Source of the DNA: Pseudoflavitalea sp. G-6-1-2
Lineage (GTDB): Bacteria > Bacteroidota > Bacteroidia > Chitinophagales > Chitinophagaceae
Reading direction: 5' to 3'
NCBI RefSeq assembly: GCF_012927185.1
Contig: NZ_JABBGB010000003.1
Coordinates: 682,001-746,000, forward strand
Length of the DNA: 64,000 bases
The notes below the pieces were generated by a model. The model ran no database searches, was not told where the DNA came from, and was given only the letters and a program-made list of their open reading frames with translations. Each line of letters opens with the position of its first letter. The stretch's first letter is position 1. This document shows positions 11,001 to 18,274 of the stretch, piece after piece. The translations under genes were made by a program, and so were the position numbers.

Positions 11001-11400
11001 CTTTGTTGCATCCAGCGCTGTGAATGGCAATAGCAGCAGCCGGAAAGATTATGTGTATACAGACAAGATGCCGCTCACGGATAAAAATTACTATCGGTTA
11101 AAACAGATCAACTTCGACGGCGGATTCTCGCACAGCGCGGTAACTATGGTAAGATTCTCTTCTTCCCTTCATATTACAATTGCTCCGAACCCGGTGCTGA
11201 GTGATCTCAGGATCGAAGGGCTGAAAGGAAAGAATACAATCACTGTTACCAATGTATCCGGACAGATATTAAGAAATGTATCTGTTGACAGGGAACAAAC
11301 TATAACAATCAACTTATCAGGATTTGTGCCGGGCGTTTATTTCTTAGCTATCCAAAATGAAAATGGTTCATTCAGCAGGCATAAAGTTCTGAAACGATAA
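5083..11400 (+). CDS. Giant T9SS-secreted protein with four LamG-like/DUF8202-like repeats
   Basis: A protein of 2105 residues. The signal peptide ends near residue 24 (SLSVKGQ). Four tandem units (residues ~26-448, 449-883, 884-1308, 1308-1743) each open with a phrase like AAWYRAD or LSHWYRAD. They continue through a concanavalin-like sandwich (NPTLTFDG, GQLNEILVFE) and a conserved tail: YLAIKYGTTYANG, VWNATANAG, NIAGIARD, QKQSWS, LIWGDNG, WKVQN, GQYFTFA. I recognise this as the LamG-like module now often labelled DUF8202; the label is from memory. Residues ~1926-2030 form an LPVTLLSFTAQ ... NNKGFEIERSADG module and the last ~75 residues a T9SS sorting domain ending HKVLKR. It is probably a cell-surface or secreted carbohydrate-binding or adhesion protein; the ligand is unknown. 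Confidence 0.85.
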   Translation: MYKKLICSFGLAGMLLPSLSVKGQSPGGVSAAAWYRADIISGLYTDNGTTQVSDNSPVYRWNEFTNKGFNLLQASSGARPVYSNATTLANFNPTLTFDGSNDWMQFTAGTGINIIDRAEGTLYAAGFMNVQKRNGLLGFHPSMDYPGLHTFASNFNLLFFTGGPGYQGQSSAPMAARSFFTAGAGWKNGAGASAGYAAATVSLNGNRTDYSGSQLQNANLSTGARDLRIGGDNNYGAFSGQLNEILVFEDKLTTTQMDQVETYLAIKYGTTYANGSRDYRNSTNATVWNATANAGWRYNIAGIARDNNGALYQKQSWSTNEGRQVLIGVGSLANTNAGNTGSLTDGQYLIWGDNGLAKTATVAIPGITGISHRFAATWKVQNVGAVGTVRVAWPKSLINLKLIQSSDAVFDATDIVSDMASNETTINGIVYNYVDVTLANGQFFTFGAKIPAPGGVVDGLLMWHKANDGVVTSGAKNKWQDVSGNGRDVTQNNNATYQPLLVTDNAYKADNKTYNFNFNPFYYFDGTNDFFYREGDLYFPTINSAGSTYGVMFNSGRGGWNTPYGWADDDPNFFRWDERYELWRDNGRAIMTTDMDARTLPANIGGMSWRGNGINGVYMNINGKTYSSTTTHIGTLNDNRTPPNFAIGSEGHNVKGTGNEQHQGGISEVFAYSVDHQNSGGNEKQRINSYLAVKYGITLKTEDGTSVPNYLNSASAIVWNATTNAGYNHNIAGIARDESSALHQKQSQSNEAGQQVLIGTTGLANTNALNAVQLTMSQWLVWGDNGLSRSPSHAFNLPGRPGLNLRFPAIWKVQVTSSAPTVRVAWPQGISNLHLVQSSDDVFDESDVFTDMTVNTTTINGVGYNYADVTLSNGQYFTFAGYVVGPGNVASAAWYRADADGQLFSDAGTTAVTDGQDVQQWNEYRGTGHNFGQYAGQQRPRFSNATTLANFNPTVTFNNNARLYYNPDIANQVIDRANGSLYAAGYVNTLTQTGFFGFNESNDDAGLHIFGPQNKLLFYTRTGSAYTGYSSNAFASKSYFTAGAGWQNGTTYLDNATVSLNGIRTEYTTTDNILNVLNTDNNGRDMMMGLDGNTGALNGQLNELVVFEHKLDVAEMDRVETYMSIKYGTTFANGTRDYKNSMNGTVWNSTLNNGYHYNIAGIGRDELGSLSQKQSWSTNAGRQVLISTTGLANTNATNTGVLSNGQYLVWGDNNLAKAPSVDITGIAGINKRFAAIWKVQNTGSVGNVRVAWPKGLTNMKLVQSPDAVFDATDVFTDMAGAQTVNGVEYAFVDVTLTNGVYFTFAAFVQAPGGVTNGLSHWYRADKLTESAGTGTSLIKWTDFTSGVVAAQLGTGALPQFKTGDSAYFNFNPGINFTNANQSLGNIAEPTLSSTDFDIFTLTKEGMGGTRFFNIGMNNTTLNGTNWDHPGLYASGTVARRDNTGGALVVPNPGNINFLSNVSSIMYHRFTNTSMSKGLNGNVMGTASTHSARGPVTGGFIFGSNAVDVANGDDAGFTGNIGELIIYGNGTITAAERNKVDAYLAIKYGVTLHNSNNYTTSQDVIVWDAAANSGFYNNVAGIGHDFNSALLQKQSRSQHANTNGQVILALNAIAPTNEANTSTIADGKFLIWGDNGNTQPMSNTSGTYTAFSYAGSINNGRRMNRVWKVQNTGIAGQLFIRFPQASVGTTTLTNDACADYAIIFADDAGFTTNVTAVALTLNGTNYEATHNFPNGASYFTFGRVTPLSTGTVYLPEVVETTGEYNDNCGTGEWAHFNKAGDATQKLLGLSGLTSTQLNNLDVTITPEGVNYSGPVHTSNLMPRIASVVDNNASPLSTGKIRIYYSADEMNATNVPAALTSGWFRYNGNADDVITDVYADGRFTGGKAQAIAPNASGVEDGIYYVEFHNVPLGSSFVYLSSTENLSAVLPVTLLSFTAQAAGEAVTLKWTTGSEQNNKGFEIERSADGNNWSSVGFVASSAVNGNSSSRKDYVYTDKMPLTDKNYYRLKQINFDGGFSHSAVTMVRFSSSLHITIAPNPVLSDLRIEGLKGKNTITVTNVSGQILRNVSVDREQTITINLSGFVPGVYFLAIQNENGSFSRHKVLKR
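5158..10312 (+). repeat. Four-fold coding repeat, about 1.27-1.31 kb per unit
   Basis: Units begin near 5158, 6427, 7732 and 9006. Unit 1 and unit 3 are closest in wording (SGARPVYSNATTLANFNPTLTFDG against GQQRPRFSNATTLANFNPTVTFNN). Unit 2 and unit 4 have diverged in the sandwich half but keep the YLAIKYGITL to FTF tail. The pattern suggests duplication of a two-unit block or gene conversion between alternate units. Confidence 0.7.
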
Positions 11401-11601
11401 TTGGTCAGGTCAATCTCGGGTGGTTTTTCGGGGCCAGCGGCGTGAACGCAGCAAACTTCATCGATGAAGTTGACATCCTAGGTCGGTTAGAAAATTTGGT
11501 AGGTATCTTAACCGACGGAAATTTGTCTTTGCTGTTAGTATTGCTGCTGGCCTTTTTGTATTGGTCGATTTGCAGATCGATAATGCAGGTGTACAGAATT
11601 A
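11401..11601. other. Convergent intergenic region with two dyad symmetries
   Basis: Between the converging giant T9SS gene and the histidine kinase gene there are two symmetric elements. One is a perfect 18-base palindrome, AACTTCATCGATGAAGTT, at 11454-11471. The other is an inverted repeat, GTCGGTTA (11482-11489) with TAACCGAC (11509-11516), separated by 19 bases. Neither is followed by a good T-run, so they are not convincing intrinsic terminators. Confidence 0.5.
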
Positions 11602-13524
11602 TTACAATGGAAGTATAAACAGCAGCACGGCACCGCCATCATTTTCTATCGAGAAGGTTCCTCCAATCAGTTCCATTCTGCGTTTCATATTGCTGAGACC
11701 GTTTCCGAAACGACGCAGTTTTTCTGTATCGATGCCCACGCCATTGTCGGCAATGCGCACCATCAGCTGGTTGTCGCGTGCAATGATTTCAATAACGAGT
11801 TTGGAGGCTTGCGAGTGTTTTATTGCGTTGTTCAATGCCTCTTTGATGCTGAGGAAAATATTGCGGCGTTTCTCTCCCGAAATATCCGATTGCGGAATTA
11901 CAGCAGGAACACGCACGGTACAATCGATATGTGTATTGTCGAAATATTCTATCGCATGCGCGCGGATGTAGGCTACGAGACTCTCCACCGTATCATTCGA
12001 ACTCTTCATGGTCCAGATGATGGTGTTCATCTTTCCGAGCAGGTCGTTGGCCGAATTGGAAATTTTTTCCAGCTCAGGAAAGCTTTGGTCTTTCATGCGG
12101 CTCTTCAATATCTCACTCATCAGCCGGATGGCTGTTACGCCCGATCCGAGTTCATCGTGCATGTCTGCGGAGATGCGGTCGCGTTCGTGTTGCGTAGCTG
12201 TTACTACGGCCATCTGCTTCTCGAATTCTTTTCTTTCGTTCTCCAGTTTCAGTCTTTCCCGCTCCTTTACCCGCTCGATGATATCGCGCCGGTTCTTGTA
12301 AGCGAGTCCCGAAAGGAAGAGGATCAGTTCTACCACCAGTCCCATTTCGTAGTAGAAGAGGGCGCGGTTCAATAGCTGCATTTCTGAAAAGGTCCAGCCG
12401 AACATGATGATGCCCTGTGAAATGATGGAGAAGAAGATCAATGCAAAACTTCCTCCTGCGAGGTAGTTCAGCAGCGTGTCGTTCTTTTTGATGCTGTACA
12501 CAATGAACATGATGGCGATCAGGAAAAAGAAGATCTTGATCACAAACTCCATGTTGTTGAGTACAATGTATTTGTTGGTAGAGAAGTAGAGTATGGTGAA
12601 AACCAGACTGAGTATGCTTAACGGCCAGAGCGTGATGCGCAGGAATTTATCCAGCCATGGATGGTTTTCTTTGGTATTGAGAAATTTTCTTACAAAGATC
12701 AGATAGGTGAATACGCTGGCGATCATGATCATGAAATCCAGGTATTCCTCATAAAAATAATGGAACCAGGATGCCGACAGGCTCATGAACGATTTTAGAA
12801 AGAGCAGCGTAGCAGTACAGAGCGTGTAAATGGCGTAGTAAATGAATTCTTTGTTTCTGTTCTGTACATACACGGCCAGCGAGTAGAAGATCATCATCAG
12901 CATTACGCCTGCTACAACATAGGTAACTATATCCAGCTCGTAGTCGAGGCTTCGTTTGCGCATGATCCATGCGTTCATGTAATCTGTTCTGATCAGATAA
13001 GGCGTGAATATGTTGATGTTGGTTCTTACGAAATTGAAGCGGCAGAAATACACGGCACTTTCGTTTGGGCCGAGATAGATGAGCCGGGCGCCTTTGAATC
13101 GCTCACACATTTCTCCGGCGGGTTGCAGCTTGTATCCTTCTTCGGGTTTGTCTGCAGTGAATTTGTACAACATGATGTCCCTGCAATAGATGCCGGGGAG
13201 AAAGAACATATACCTGCCGGAGTCGCTGTTGTTCACAATGGCGAAACGGAGGTAGTTATCCTTTTCCATCAGTTCGGAGGATGGCGGATAATGCGGCATG
13301 TACCTGCCCAACTTTCCGGGCTTGAACGGCAGATAGGGAATGGCCGAATCGGCAATCTTAGTTCCTTTGGGGAGGGACGCAAACCAGCAGTTCTTTCCAA
13401 TAGCGGAATCCAGCCTGATCTTCGCAATATCGATCACAGCACTATCATTCTGAGCCTGTCCCCGGAGGGCAAGAACCAGCGTGAGAAGCAGTAAGAGAGG
13501 TTTCAGGTAATGGTTGTTTGTCAT
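11602..13524 (-). CDS. 7TMR-DISM sensor histidine kinase (HisKA_3)
   Basis: A protein of 640 residues. It has a signal peptide (ending GQAQ, about residue 25) and an extracytoplasmic 7TMR-DISMED2-like domain (~30-180, with LRFAIVNNSDSGRYMFFLPGIYCRDIMLYK). A 7-TM block follows (~190-400, from DIVTYVVAGVMLMMIFYSLAVYVQNRNKEFIYYAIY), then a coiled coil (~405-440). The HisKA_3 dimerisation helix has the phospho-acceptor His456 in DRISADMHDELGSGVTAIRL. The HATPase_c domain has an N box (EALNNAIKHS), a G1 box (IADNGVGID) and a G2 region (GNGLSNMKRRMELIGG). HisKA_3 kinases normally phosphorylate NarL/LuxR-type regulators. None is adjacent, so the regulator at 3877-4554 is a candidate partner only by proximity. 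DISM receptors are thought to sense carbohydrates or other small ligands. Confidence 0.92.
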   Translation of the reverse strand: MTNNHYLKPLLLLLTLVLALRGQAQNDSAVIDIAKIRLDSAIGKNCWFASLPKGTKIADSAIPYLPFKPGKLGRYMPHYPPSSELMEKDNYLRFAIVNNSDSGRYMFFLPGIYCRDIMLYKFTADKPEEGYKLQPAGEMCERFKGARLIYLGPNESAVYFCRFNFVRTNINIFTPYLIRTDYMNAWIMRKRSLDYELDIVTYVVAGVMLMMIFYSLAVYVQNRNKEFIYYAIYTLCTATLLFLKSFMSLSASWFHYFYEEYLDFMIMIASVFTYLIFVRKFLNTKENHPWLDKFLRITLWPLSILSLVFTILYFSTNKYIVLNNMEFVIKIFFFLIAIMFIVYSIKKNDTLLNYLAGGSFALIFFSIISQGIIMFGWTFSEMQLLNRALFYYEMGLVVELILFLSGLAYKNRRDIIERVKERERLKLENERKEFEKQMAVVTATQHERDRISADMHDELGSGVTAIRLMSEILKSRMKDQSFPELEKISNSANDLLGKMNTIIWTMKSSNDTVESLVAYIRAHAIEYFDNTHIDCTVRVPAVIPQSDISGEKRRNIFLSIKEALNNAIKHSQASKLVIEIIARDNQLMVRIADNGVGIDTEKLRRFGNGLSNMKRRMELIGGTFSIENDGGAVLLFILPL

Positions 13525-13623
13525 CCTGGGTTTGGTGCCGTCCGTTATTTGACATTGTAAAATACAATTTTTCCAATGCTGGTAAAGCTTTTATTTGTTA
13601 TATGACAGTTGTTTTCTACTGCT

Positions 13624-13631
13624 TATCTTTG
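13624..13631 (+). promoter_or_regulatory. -7 box (TATCTTTG) of ftsK
   Basis: TATCTTTG lies 5 bases before the ftsK start codon. Transcription would then begin at or within a base or two of the ATG, which points to a leaderless message. A TTTG sits at 13594-13597, 26 bases away and longer than the usual spacing. Confidence 0.55.
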
Positions 13632-13636
13632 TGCCC

Positions 13637-16219
13637 ATGGCCAATCGCTTAAAGGGTAGCAAAAGCAAGGCACCCGATCCGGATAAACTGAAACCTGAAA
13701 CCGAAGTACAGGTTACCGTAAAGGAATTGGTGAAGGATGAACGTACTCACAAGATCGCCGGAACGGTATCCCTGTTGCTCTGCGTATTTTTCTTTATTGC
13801 ATTCGTATCTTATCTGTTCACCTGGAGTGAAGACCAGGACAAGGTCTTCAAAGGTGCATCCATACTATTGCCTTCCACCGAAGTGAAAACCAGCAACCTG
13901 CTGGGCAATATCGGTGCTTACGTATCACATCAGTTTTTTTATAATGCCTTCGGCATCGCATCCTTCCTTTTCTGTTCCTTCTTTTTTGTACTGGGGGTAA
14001 ACGGATTATTCGGAAGGAAACTGTTCTCCGTATGGCGTAACCTGCGTTATCTCATCGCAGGCGTGCTGTATTTCAGTGTGGCCGCTGAGTTCTTTGCGGG
14101 TGGAAGCGATTTCCCCTGGGGCGGTGCACTCGGCAATATGCTCAGCGGATGGCTGGTGAAGATGATCGGGAATATCGGTACGTTCATTCTGCTCTTCGCA
14201 GGTGGACTGGCCTATATCATCTGGCGTTTCAATCCCACCTTCAAGGTACCGAGCAGGCCCAAACGCCCTGTACCCGTTCCTGCGAATGTAGATGCAGAAA
14301 CAGGTGAAGTGCTGGAAAATGCGCAGCCCGAAGAGAAAGAAGAACCCAAAAAGCCCGGCAGAAAGAATGGACTGAAAAAAGATGCAGGCGCCATGGTAGC
14401 ACCTCCGCCGGTGGTGGAGGAAGAAGAACCCATGGAACTGCAGATGATAGAAAAAGACGAAGAGCCCGAAGAAGAGGAGGAGGAAGAGGAAGCTCCGTTC
14501 GATGAAGAGGAAGAAGTAGAGGAGGAAGAAGAAATCGAAGAAGAGGAAGACGTGGAGGAGGAAGAAATTCCCGAACCTGTGGCAAAACCGGTTTCGAAGG
14601 GCAGGATCCCTGTTGCTCCTGAACTCGAACTCGAAATAAAGAATCTGGGTGAAGGCGAAGAAGGAGAGGAAGCGGCAATTGCAGAAGAAGAGGCGGTAAA
14701 TCCTGCTATTCTGGCGCCATACGAACCGACCCTCGATCTGCGCGATTACAAATATCCCGGCCTCGATCTGCTGGAGCAGCACGGAAGTGAGAAGATAGTG
14801 CAGGATCCGGCAGAGCTGGAGACCAACAAGAACCAGATCATCAACACGCTGAAGAACTACGATATTCATATCCAGAAGATCAGCGCTACGGTGGGTCCTA
14901 CGGTTACTTTGTATGAGATCGTTCCTGCGGCGGGTGTACGTATTTCGAGGATCAAGAATCTCGAAGACGATATCGCATTGAGCCTTGCGGCACTGGGTAT
15001 CCGTATCATTGCGCCGATCCCCGGAAAGGGCACCATCGGTATCGAAGTACCCAACGTAAAGAAAACGGTGGTGAGTATGCGCACACTGCTGGCTTCGGAG
15101 AAATTCCAGTTCAATAATCATAGTCTGCCGATTGCCATCGGTAAGAAGATCGATAACGACAACTTCATTGTAGACCTGGCTACCATGCCGCACTTGCTGA
15201 TGGCGGGAGCTACAGGTCAGGGTAAATCGGTTGGTCTCAACGCCATTCTGGTGTCGCTGCTCTACAAAAAACATCCGTCGCAGCTGAAGCTGGTACTGGT
15301 GGATCCCAAGAAAGTGGAGTTGAGTTTGTATCGTACCATCGAGCGTCACTTCCTCGCCAAACTGCCCGGGGAAGAAGAAGCCATCATCACCGACACTAAA
15401 AAAGTGATCAATACGCTCAATGCCTTGTGTATTGAGATGGACAACCGGTACGATCTGCTTAAAGAAGCAGGTACCCGCAATATCAAAGAGTACAACGAAA
15501 AATTTGTGAAGCGCAGACTGAACCCGCAGAAAGGGCATCAGTACCTGCCATTCATTGTACTGGTAGTGGATGAGTTTGCAGATCTGATTATGACGGCTGG
15601 TAAAGAAGTGGAAATGCCGATAGCACGTCTCGCGCAGCTGGCGCGTGCGGTGGGCATTCACCTCATCATTGCCACACAGCGTCCGTCTGTGAATATCATC
15701 ACCGGTACCATCAAGGCCAACTTCCCTGCGCGGATCGCCTTTAAGGTATCTTCAAAAATCGACTCCCGCACCATTCTCGATACCGGCGGCGCTGAGCAGC
15801 TGATCGGTAAAGGGGATATGCTGATCTCTTATAATGGAGAGCTCACCAGACTGCAATGTGCTTTTGTGGATACGCCCGAAGTGGAAAGTGTCTGCGAAAC
15901 CATCGGCAATCAGAATGGCTACCCGCAGGCATTCCTTTTGCCTGAATACGTAGATGAGAAAGATATGGAAGGAAAGGATTTCGATCTGGGCGACCGCGAT
16001 GCCCTCTTCGAAGATGCCGCCAGAGTGATTGTTCAGAATCAGGTAGGTTCCACCTCACTGCTGCAAAGGCGCATGAAGCTCGGATACAACCGGGCAGGCC
16101 GCCTGATGGATCAGCTAGAGGCAGCCGGAATTGTAGGCCCAAGTCAGGGTTCAAAAGCCCGCGATGTGCTTATCAAAACCGAAGTGGAGCTCGAACAGCA
16201 TCTGGCCAATTTCATCTAA
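13637..16219 (+). CDS. ftsK: DNA translocase FtsK
   Basis: A protein of 860 residues. The N-terminal ~200 residues hold four membrane helices (for example VSLLLCVFFFIAFVSYLF and YLIAGVLYFSVAAEFF), which anchor FtsK at the division septum. A very acidic linker (~265-335, long Glu runs) replaces the Pro/Gln-rich linker of enterobacteria. The motor follows: an alpha domain (TVGPTVTLYEIVPAAGVRISRI), Walker A GATGQGKS near residue 525, Walker B IVLVVDEFADLIM near 644, and LARAVGIHLIIATQRPSVNIITGTIKANFPARIAF. The C-terminal gamma winged helix (~790-850, DAARVIVQNQVGSTSLLQRRMKLGYNRAGRLMDQLE) reads KOPS-like sequences. The ATG at 13637 (MANRLKG) was chosen because upstream codons lie inside the -7 box. 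FtsK pumps DNA and activates XerCD at dif during chromosome segregation. Confidence 0.97.
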   Translation: MANRLKGSKSKAPDPDKLKPETEVQVTVKELVKDERTHKIAGTVSLLLCVFFFIAFVSYLFTWSEDQDKVFKGASILLPSTEVKTSNLLGNIGAYVSHQFFYNAFGIASFLFCSFFFVLGVNGLFGRKLFSVWRNLRYLIAGVLYFSVAAEFFAGGSDFPWGGALGNMLSGWLVKMIGNIGTFILLFAGGLAYIIWRFNPTFKVPSRPKRPVPVPANVDAETGEVLENAQPEEKEEPKKPGRKNGLKKDAGAMVAPPPVVEEEEPMELQMIEKDEEPEEEEEEEEAPFDEEEEVEEEEEIEEEEDVEEEEIPEPVAKPVSKGRIPVAPELELEIKNLGEGEEGEEAAIAEEEAVNPAILAPYEPTLDLRDYKYPGLDLLEQHGSEKIVQDPAELETNKNQIINTLKNYDIHIQKISATVGPTVTLYEIVPAAGVRISRIKNLEDDIALSLAALGIRIIAPIPGKGTIGIEVPNVKKTVVSMRTLLASEKFQFNNHSLPIAIGKKIDNDNFIVDLATMPHLLMAGATGQGKSVGLNAILVSLLYKKHPSQLKLVLVDPKKVELSLYRTIERHFLAKLPGEEEAIITDTKKVINTLNALCIEMDNRYDLLKEAGTRNIKEYNEKFVKRRLNPQKGHQYLPFIVLVVDEFADLIMTAGKEVEMPIARLAQLARAVGIHLIIATQRPSVNIITGTIKANFPARIAFKVSSKIDSRTILDTGGAEQLIGKGDMLISYNGELTRLQCAFVDTPEVESVCETIGNQNGYPQAFLLPEYVDEKDMEGKDFDLGDRDALFEDAARVIVQNQVGSTSLLQRRMKLGYNRAGRLMDQLEAAGIVGPSQGSKARDVLIKTEVELEQHLANFI

Positions 16220-16314
16220 GCGTTTGACTGCCATTCTCTAGTAAAATGTTAATGTGGGAACCCCCATGCAAACCCCCGTGTATAATTTACGTCTAACTTG
16301 TGCCGCCTAAATAA

Positions 16315-16322
16315 TATCTTTG
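16315..16322 (+). promoter_or_regulatory. -7 box (TATCTTTG) of lolA
   Basis: TATCTTTG followed by CGG lies 25 bases before the lolA start codon. This suggests lolA has its own promoter although it follows ftsK in the same direction. Confidence 0.5.
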
Positions 16323-16346
16323 CGGCCCTTACGAAAAGTAAACCAG

Positions 16347-16994
16347 ATGAAGAAAATATCTTTATTTTTTGCAATTGTTATTGCTTCTTTCTCAACGTTT
16401 GCTCAGGGAAATGACCCTGCTGCAAAAAAAATCCTGGACGCGGTTAGCGCTAAATTCAAATCCTTCAAAGGAGTTCAGGCAAACTTTACCCTGAAAAACG
16501 AAGACGAAAAAGGGAAAGTGCTCGGCACCAAAAAAGGAACCGTTGCCATGAAAGGCAACAAGTACAAAGTGAATATCACCGGACAGGAGATCTTCTGCGA
16601 TGGTGTTACCGTTTGGACTTACGACAAATCTGCCAATGAAGTAACCATCACCAAGGCAGACAACGGAGCAAGCACCCTCACTCCACAAAAATTATTCACC
16701 AATTTCTACGATAAAGATTTCCTCTACAAACTCAATGGTGAGAAAAAAGAAGCAGGAAAAACTGTGCAGGAAATTGAAATGACACCCGTTGACAAAACCA
16801 AACTCTTCCACAAGGTTTATCTTCAGGTAGACAAAGCCACTTCAACACTTTACAGCACCAAAGTGCTCGATAAGAATCAGAACAGATTTACTTACACGGT
16901 TAATTCAATGAATGGTAAAGTTGCGCTTGCAGATGCCAGCTTCACTTTCGACAAGAAGAAATATCCCGGCGTGGAAGAGATCGATCTCAGGTAA
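16347..16994 (+). CDS. lolA: LolA-like outer membrane lipoprotein carrier protein
   Basis: A protein of 215 residues with signal peptide MKKISLFFAIVIASFSTFAQ. The mature part reads as the LolA/LolB half-barrel: AKKILDAVSAKFKSFKGVQANFTLKN, GTVAMKGNKYKVNITGQEIFCDGVTVWTYDK, an NKFTY-like strand and a final ASFTFDKKKYPGVEEIDL. LolA carries lipoproteins across the periplasm from the LolCDE exporter to the outer membrane. The position just after ftsK is a common arrangement in Bacteroidota and supports the call. The ATG at 16347 was chosen because the upstream extension (MRPLRKVNQ) overlaps the promoter region. Confidence 0.85.
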   Translation: MKKISLFFAIVIASFSTFAQGNDPAAKKILDAVSAKFKSFKGVQANFTLKNEDEKGKVLGTKKGTVAMKGNKYKVNITGQEIFCDGVTVWTYDKSANEVTITKADNGASTLTPQKLFTNFYDKDFLYKLNGEKKEAGKTVQEIEMTPVDKTKLFHKVYLQVDKATSTLYSTKVLDKNQNRFTYTVNSMNGKVALADASFTFDKKKYPGVEEIDLR

Positions 16995-16997
16995 CAG

Positions 16998-17018
16998 AAC
17001 CCGCACTGTATGCGGGTT
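16998..17018. terminator. Hairpin between convergent lolA and the UbiX-family gene
   Basis: AACCCGCA (16998-17005) pairs with TGCGGGTT (17011-17018) over a 5-base loop. It sits between two converging genes and could serve both, though T-tails are short in both directions. Confidence 0.6.
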
Positions 17019-17032
17019 TCAGCGGAACAGAT

Positions 17033-17611
17033 TTATTTGCTTCCCCACCTGAAAGTTTTGATATCGAACCCGGCCAGATCGAGCATTCTGTCGGTAACAG
17101 TAGCGGCCACTTCTTCGATAGTAGTGGGTTTGCTGTAAAACGACGGAGTAGCAGGGCAGATGATGCCCCCGGCCAGTGTAAGCGTTTCCATATTACGGAT
17201 ATGAATCAGATTATAAGGCGTATCTCTCACTAAGCAGATGAGGGTACGCCTTTCTTTTAAGATCACATCTGCCGCGCGTGTGATGAGGTCCGAAGAAATG
17301 CCATTGGCAATTCTGCCCATGGTTCCCATGGAGCAGGGAGCAATGATCATCGTATCGAACTTACCTGAGCCCGATGCAAAGGGCGCAAGGAAATCTGTAT
17401 TGGACCAGGTAGTGATATTATGGGCAGGATTGTGCAACAATTGCTCGTAGTCTTTATTATCCAGCTCCGTTTCCCAAACCTGTTTGGCATTATCCGTCAT
17501 CACTACCGCCAGCTCCGACCACTGATCGGGGATAGCCAGCAATTTTTCTATTACCTGCTTCGGGTAGATGGAACCACTGGCTCCTGTTACCGCCAGCACT
17601 ATTTTGCGCAT
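17033..17611 (-). CDS. UbiX-family flavin prenyltransferase
   Basis: A protein of 192 residues from the ATG at 17611. The start MRKIVLAVTGASGSIY carries the flavin-binding GASG loop. The middle has the family signature IIAPCSMGTMGRIANGISSDLITRAADVILKE, and RDTPYNLIHIRNMETLTLAGGIICPA completes the active-site region. UbiX enzymes join dimethylallyl phosphate to FMN to make prenyl-FMN, the cofactor of UbiD-type (de)carboxylases. No ubiD neighbour is in the window, so the client enzyme is unknown. The length matches the family (about 190-200). Confidence 0.9.
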   Translation of the reverse strand: MRKIVLAVTGASGSIYPKQVIEKLLAIPDQWSELAVVMTDNAKQVWETELDNKDYEQLLHNPAHNITTWSNTDFLAPFASGSGKFDTMIIAPCSMGTMGRIANGISSDLITRAADVILKERRTLICLVRDTPYNLIHIRNMETLTLAGGIICPATPSFYSKPTTIEEVAATVTDRMLDLAGFDIKTFRWGSK

Positions 17612-17644
17612 AGTATTTGAGTTATGTTTGTATCTTATTCTAAA

Positions 17645-17652
17645 CAAAAGTA
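17645..17652 (-). promoter_or_regulatory. Probable -7 box (TACTTTTG) of the UbiX-family gene
   Basis: On the minus strand TACTTTTG matches TAnnTTTG and lies 34 bases before the ATG at 17611. It nearly abuts the start of the divergent thioredoxin-fold gene. Confidence 0.4.
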
Positions 17653-17655
17653 AGT

Positions 17656-18180
17656 ATGCAAACCCTGAAACTTGTGATTTTGTTCAGTTGGGTCACCATT
17701 TTTTCCTGTGCACAGCGACCCGAAGAACGCGGAAAGGTGAACTGGAGAACGCTGGAAGACGTGGCAGCAAAGTTTAAGCAGGAAAAGAAACCAGTGCTCA
17801 TCGATTTGTATACCAACTGGTGCGGATGGTGTAAAGTGATGGATAAACGCACTTACGGCAATGCCAAAGTGAGTGCATACATCAATGAGAAGTTCAGTGC
17901 TGTGAAGCTGAATGCAGAGACTAAGAAAACACTCAGCTGGAATGGCAGGGATTATGAGTTCAACCCACGTATGGGGACAAACGATTTTGCTGTCTGGCTT
18001 ACAAACGGACAATTATCCTATCCCACTACAGTATTCATACCTGCCGATGGAGAGCCGCAGGCGATACCAGGTTTTCTGGCGCCGGCAGAATTTGAGTTGC
18101 TCGTAAAATATTTCGGGGAAGGACAGTATGGAAAAGTGTCTTTCGAGAAGTGGCAGAAAGAATTTAAAAGCAGCTGGTAA
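17656..18180 (+). CDS. Secreted thioredoxin-fold protein
   Basis: A protein of 174 residues. The N-terminus MQTLKLVILFSWVTIFSCAQ is an export signal. The Cys19 in IFSC could be a lipobox cysteine, which would make it a lipoprotein, or the cut may fall after CAQ. The domain starts with WRTLEDVAAKFKQEKKPVLIDLYTNWCGWCKVMDK: a thioredoxin fold with a WCGWC active site near residue 58, as in the DUF255/thioredoxin_7 group. A cis-proline equivalent is in SYPTTVFI. It probably acts as a periplasmic or membrane-bound disulfide reductase; the partner is not evident. It is divergent from the UbiX-family gene with only 44 bases between starts. Confidence 0.8.
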   Translation: MQTLKLVILFSWVTIFSCAQRPEERGKVNWRTLEDVAAKFKQEKKPVLIDLYTNWCGWCKVMDKRTYGNAKVSAYINEKFSAVKLNAETKKTLSWNGRDYEFNPRMGTNDFAVWLTNGQLSYPTTVFIPADGEPQAIPGFLAPAEFELLVKYFGEGQYGKVSFEKWQKEFKSSW

Positions 18181-18274
18181 AGCCGAAAAATCTCAGCAGA
18201 TAATATTTGCAGAAACTGTATAACCAGCTTGCAGTTTCCGATCGGAGCCTTGCTTCGGATCTCTTGTCTGGACC

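Noticed and set aside
13554-13568. Dyad ATTGTA/TACAAT between the kinase and ftsK genes
   Set aside because: Arms of only six A/T-rich bases, expected often by chance in intergenic DNA.
14006-15661. Long open frame on the minus strand opposite ftsK (about 550 codons)
   Set aside because: The plus-strand FtsK domains are unmistakable in this interval. The antisense translation is rich in Phe, His and Arg runs that mirror the Glu/Lys-rich linker, with no domain sense.
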